A stretch of DNA of 9,078 nt from assembly GCA_023252115.1 (NCBI GenBank), contig JAHEXM010000043.1:491-9568 (forward strand). Reading direction: 5' to 3'. A program made the translations under genes and the position numbers. The notes under the pieces are model-generated. The model saw nothing but the letters and a program-made list of their open reading frames with translations. It did not search any database and was not told the DNA's origin. Position 1 is the first letter of the stretch, and the number at the start of each line of letters is the position of its first letter. This stretch comes from Micrococcales bacterium (lineage in GTDB: Bacteria; Actinomycetota; Actinomycetes; S36-B12; UBA10799). Positions 7,209 to 9,078 of the stretch are shown here, in pieces.

Positions 7209-8285
7209 TTAGGCAGTGCGGCGCAATTGCAGCGTCATCTCGTAGCAATCGTCGTATGCATCAATCGTTGGGTCGGCCTCGTTACGAACGCGGAAGCGTT
7301 CAAAGAACTCGTCAACAAGAGCGTCAGTGTGCAGCAGGTGCTCTCGTAGGCTCGACTCCGAGAAGCCCCGGACGAAACCTGTGTAGTCCTTGGCGTATGC
7401 AGAAGCGTCCTTGTCACTTTGGTATTTGACTGAGTATGGACTTGAAACCAAAGCAATGTCGTGGGCCAGAACTTCGAACGATTCGGCGACCGGTCCATCG
7501 ACGAAGGGTGCAAGAAAATCATCCGTCGTTCGCGGATAGACCGCGAGCACATACAAATCGGCGGCATCCTGCGCAACTAAGCCGTCCGAGACCATTCCAT
7601 CGATCACTGCCCACACCCCACGCAAGAGTCGTCCGCCTGCAGGTTGAGGGTGTCCGCCCTCATCGATATTCGTGGCTAAACATTGGACTTGCATCCTGGC
7701 GCCGGGGGCCAGGTCGGCCGCCCGTGCAGTGACAAATCGCAGCCAGTCGGCAGCCGCCATCTGGCGCAATTCATCGCCCGCCGAACCTGCGACCAATGGT
7801 GGGTAACAGCAGCCAGGACTCTTGACCGTTGGCTGTGAGCTGAGCCAGTGCGCCGCTGAACCTGAAAAGCCCAGGGTTACGGTGCCCGTCGGCACACTTG
7901 GTTCGAAGAATGATCGAGCACTAACCATCGGGATGGCTCCGCCCGAGTCAGTCAGATAAGTGCCATCCGCCTGCAGTGCAGTAAAAAAGTCAGTCCAATC
8001 ATTGGTCGGAAGATCGTTATGGATGCAGGTCACCTGGGTGTCTGGCTCAATTGTGCAAACTTCCTGTGCAATTGAGCCGAGCACTTTGATGGAGTTCTGA
8101 CCGGTCGCGCACCCGTAGTCACACAACACAACACTGTTCTGATTCGATCGTGCCAGCCGTGCCGGGTCCATGAGTGCATCGGCAACGAGCTGCCTCATTT
8201 GCGCTGCACCGGCCTCGGCGATTGCGGCCTGGTAGTCGTCGTTCGAGTTGTAGTTGCTCGCCATGCCTTTGGTTGAGTCGTCCAT
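7209..8285 (-). CDS. SAM-dependent methyltransferase, SABATH (carboxyl methyltransferase)-like
   Basis: A 358-residue class I methyltransferase. Numbered from the ATG at 8285, the glycine-rich SAM loop is VLCDYGCATGQNS (about 53-65), followed by HNDLPTNDWTDFF (about 89-101) and AAHWLSS (about 144-150). These match in order the plant SABATH landmarks (DLGCSSGPN, NDLPGNDFN, SLHWLS) of the Methyltransf_7 family, which methylates small carboxylic acids such as salicylate, jasmonate and indole acetate, or xanthine nitrogens. A later VIDGMVSDGLV segment also fits. The substrate here is unknown, and a carboxylate is inference. The start is uncertain: GTG 8375 (overlapping the upstream gene), GTG 8294 (GGA 9 nt before), ATG 8285 and ATG 8264 are all in frame, and family similarity begins only near the last. 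It lies 58 bp downstream of the UvrA-like gene on the same strand, possibly in one transcript. Confidence 0.85.
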   Translation of the reverse strand: MDDSTKGMASNYNSNDDYQAAIAEAGAAQMRQLVADALMDPARLARSNQNSVVLCDYGCATGQNSIKVLGSIAQEVCTIEPDTQVTCIHNDLPTNDWTDFFTALQADGTYLTDSGGAIPMVSARSFFEPSVPTGTVTLGFSGSAAHWLSSQPTVKSPGCCYPPLVAGSAGDELRQMAAADWLRFVTARAADLAPGARMQVQCLATNIDEGGHPQPAGGRLLRGVWAVIDGMVSDGLVAQDAADLYVLAVYPRTTDDFLAPFVDGPVAESFEVLAHDIALVSSPYSVKYQSDKDASAYAKDYTGFVRGFSESSLREHLLHTDALVDEFFERFRVRNEADPTIDAYDDCYEMTLQLRRTA

Positions 8286-8343
8286 TCGAAGCACAGTAGA
8301 GATTCCGAGCCGGCAATGCCGTGCCGCCGCAGGCAGTTGCCCG

Positions 8344-9078
8344 CTATGAGCCAACGTAGGCAGCGAGATGCTCACCGGTCAGAGTTGATGGATTGTCGAC
8401 AAGTTTGGTCGGTGTGCCTTCAAAGACGACCTTTCCGCCGTCGTGTCCGGCACCAGGTCCCAGATCAATGATCCAGTCGGCATGCGCCATCACGGCTTGG
8501 TGATGCTCAATAACGATGACTGACTTTCCCGAATCGACCAGCCGGTCGAGTAGCCCGAGAAGCTGCTCGACATCAGCAAGGTGCAAGCCGCTGGTCGGCT
8601 CATCCAGGACGTAGACGTCACCGCTCGCGGCCATCTGAGTGGCCAACTTCAGTCGTTGCCGCTCGCCGCCAGACAGCGTGGTCAGTGGCTGCCCCAGACT
8701 CAGGTAGCCGAGCCCCACGTCGGCGAGTCGATGCAGGATCTTGTGCGCAGCAGGATTGGCTGCATCGCCGTCGCTGAAGAACAACTCGGCTTCACTCACC
8801 GGCATCGCGAGTACTTCGCTGATGTCCTTTCCGCCGAACTTGTACTCAAGGACTTCGGCTTGAAATCGCTTTCCCTCACACACCTCGCAGATGGTGGCCA
8901 CCCCGGCCATCATCGCGAGATCGGTATAGATCACGCCGGCGCCGTTGCAATTGGGGCACGCTCCTTCGGAGTTCGCGCTGAAGAGCGCCGGCTTCACTCC
9001 ATTGGCTTTGGCGAATGCTTTGCGGATCGGGTCGAGCAAACCCGTATACGTCGCCGGATTACTCCGGCGCGAACCTCG
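8344..9078 (-). CDS. UvrA-like ABC ATPase, C-terminal part (N-terminus outside window)
   Basis: The last 244 residues of a UvrA-family protein, continuing past the right edge; the frame is open to 9078 and begins RGSRRSNPATYTGLLDPIR. Numbered from there it shows the zinc-module cysteines C41, C44, C64 and C67 (CPNC and CEVC), an ABC signature LSGGERQRLKLA, a Walker B VYVLDEPTSGLH and an H-loop VIEHH, then a DLGPGAGHDGGKVVFEGTP tail. Canonical UvrA normally has LSGGEAQRVKLA and VIEHN, so the form here fits the shorter UvrA-like paralogues, which are common in actinobacteria and related to drug-resistance types such as DrrC. UvrA proteins recognise damaged DNA for nucleotide excision repair; the paralogue's role (repair, tolerance of a DNA-binding drug) is not settled by this fragment. 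The stop is TAG at 8344-8346. Confidence 0.92.
   Translation of the reverse strand, partial: RGSRRSNPATYTGLLDPIRKAFAKANGVKPALFSANSEGACPNCNGAGVIYTDLAMMAGVATICEVCEGKRFQAEVLEYKFGGKDISEVLAMPVSEAELFFSDGDAANPAAHKILHRLADVGLGYLSLGQPLTTLSGGERQRLKLATQMAASGDVYVLDEPTSGLHLADVEQLLGLLDRLVDSGKSVIVIEHHQAVMAHADWIIDLGPGAGHDGGKVVFEGTPTKLVDNPSTLTGEHLAAYVGS

Noticed and set aside
9053..9068. Perfect hairpin GCCGGA-TTAC-TCCGGC
   Set aside because: It lies inside the conserved UvrA-like coding sequence, has no T-run, and is explained by the codons for SRRSNPA.

Overview
The window looks like a chromosomal segment of an actinobacterium, with GC content somewhat above half by eye. The clues are the UvrA-like ABC protein, the subtilase with PT-rich linkers and Ig-like/FN3 modules, and the FAD oxidase, all of which resemble actinobacterial relatives. 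This is inferred from protein character only; no rRNA, tRNA, CRISPR array, insertion sequence or phage gene was seen.

Layout from left to right: (1) minus strand, 1-727, the N-terminal 242 residues of an FAD-binding oxidoreductase of the alkylglycerone-phosphate synthase type, running off the left edge. (2) A 202-bp divergent intergenic region with two inverted repeats. (3) Plus strand, 930-6119, a 1729-residue secreted or membrane-anchored subtilisin-like protease. Behind its catalytic domain lie an FN3 domain, a PKD-like cap, seventeen full 25-residue DUF285-type surface repeats plus a partial one, a C-cap, three 96-residue Ig-like repeats, a Pro/Thr linker and a final FN3 domain. (4) Plus strand, 6260-7180, an exported protein of unknown function. 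(5) Minus strand, 7209-8285, a class I methyltransferase resembling the SABATH carboxyl methyltransferases. (6) Minus strand, 8344-9078, the C-terminal part of a UvrA-like ABC ATPase (paralogue type), running off the right edge.

The two plus-strand genes probably form a surface or secretion module: a very large extracellular protease and an exported basic protein 140 bp downstream. The two right-hand minus-strand genes lie head to tail and may be co-transcribed (UvrA-like first, then methyltransferase), converging on the exported-protein gene with only 28 bp between stops. The left-hand oxidoreductase diverges from the protease and has no obvious functional link to it.

The most distinctive content is the protease. 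It joins a complete Asp/His/Ser subtilase to a long DUF285 solenoid whose 25-residue units alternate in two types, giving a 150-bp superperiod with one visible phase slip. I see no clear evidence of an undescribed multi-gene system. The protease architecture, the unknown exported protein and the bacterial SABATH-like methyltransferase are the items most worth following.
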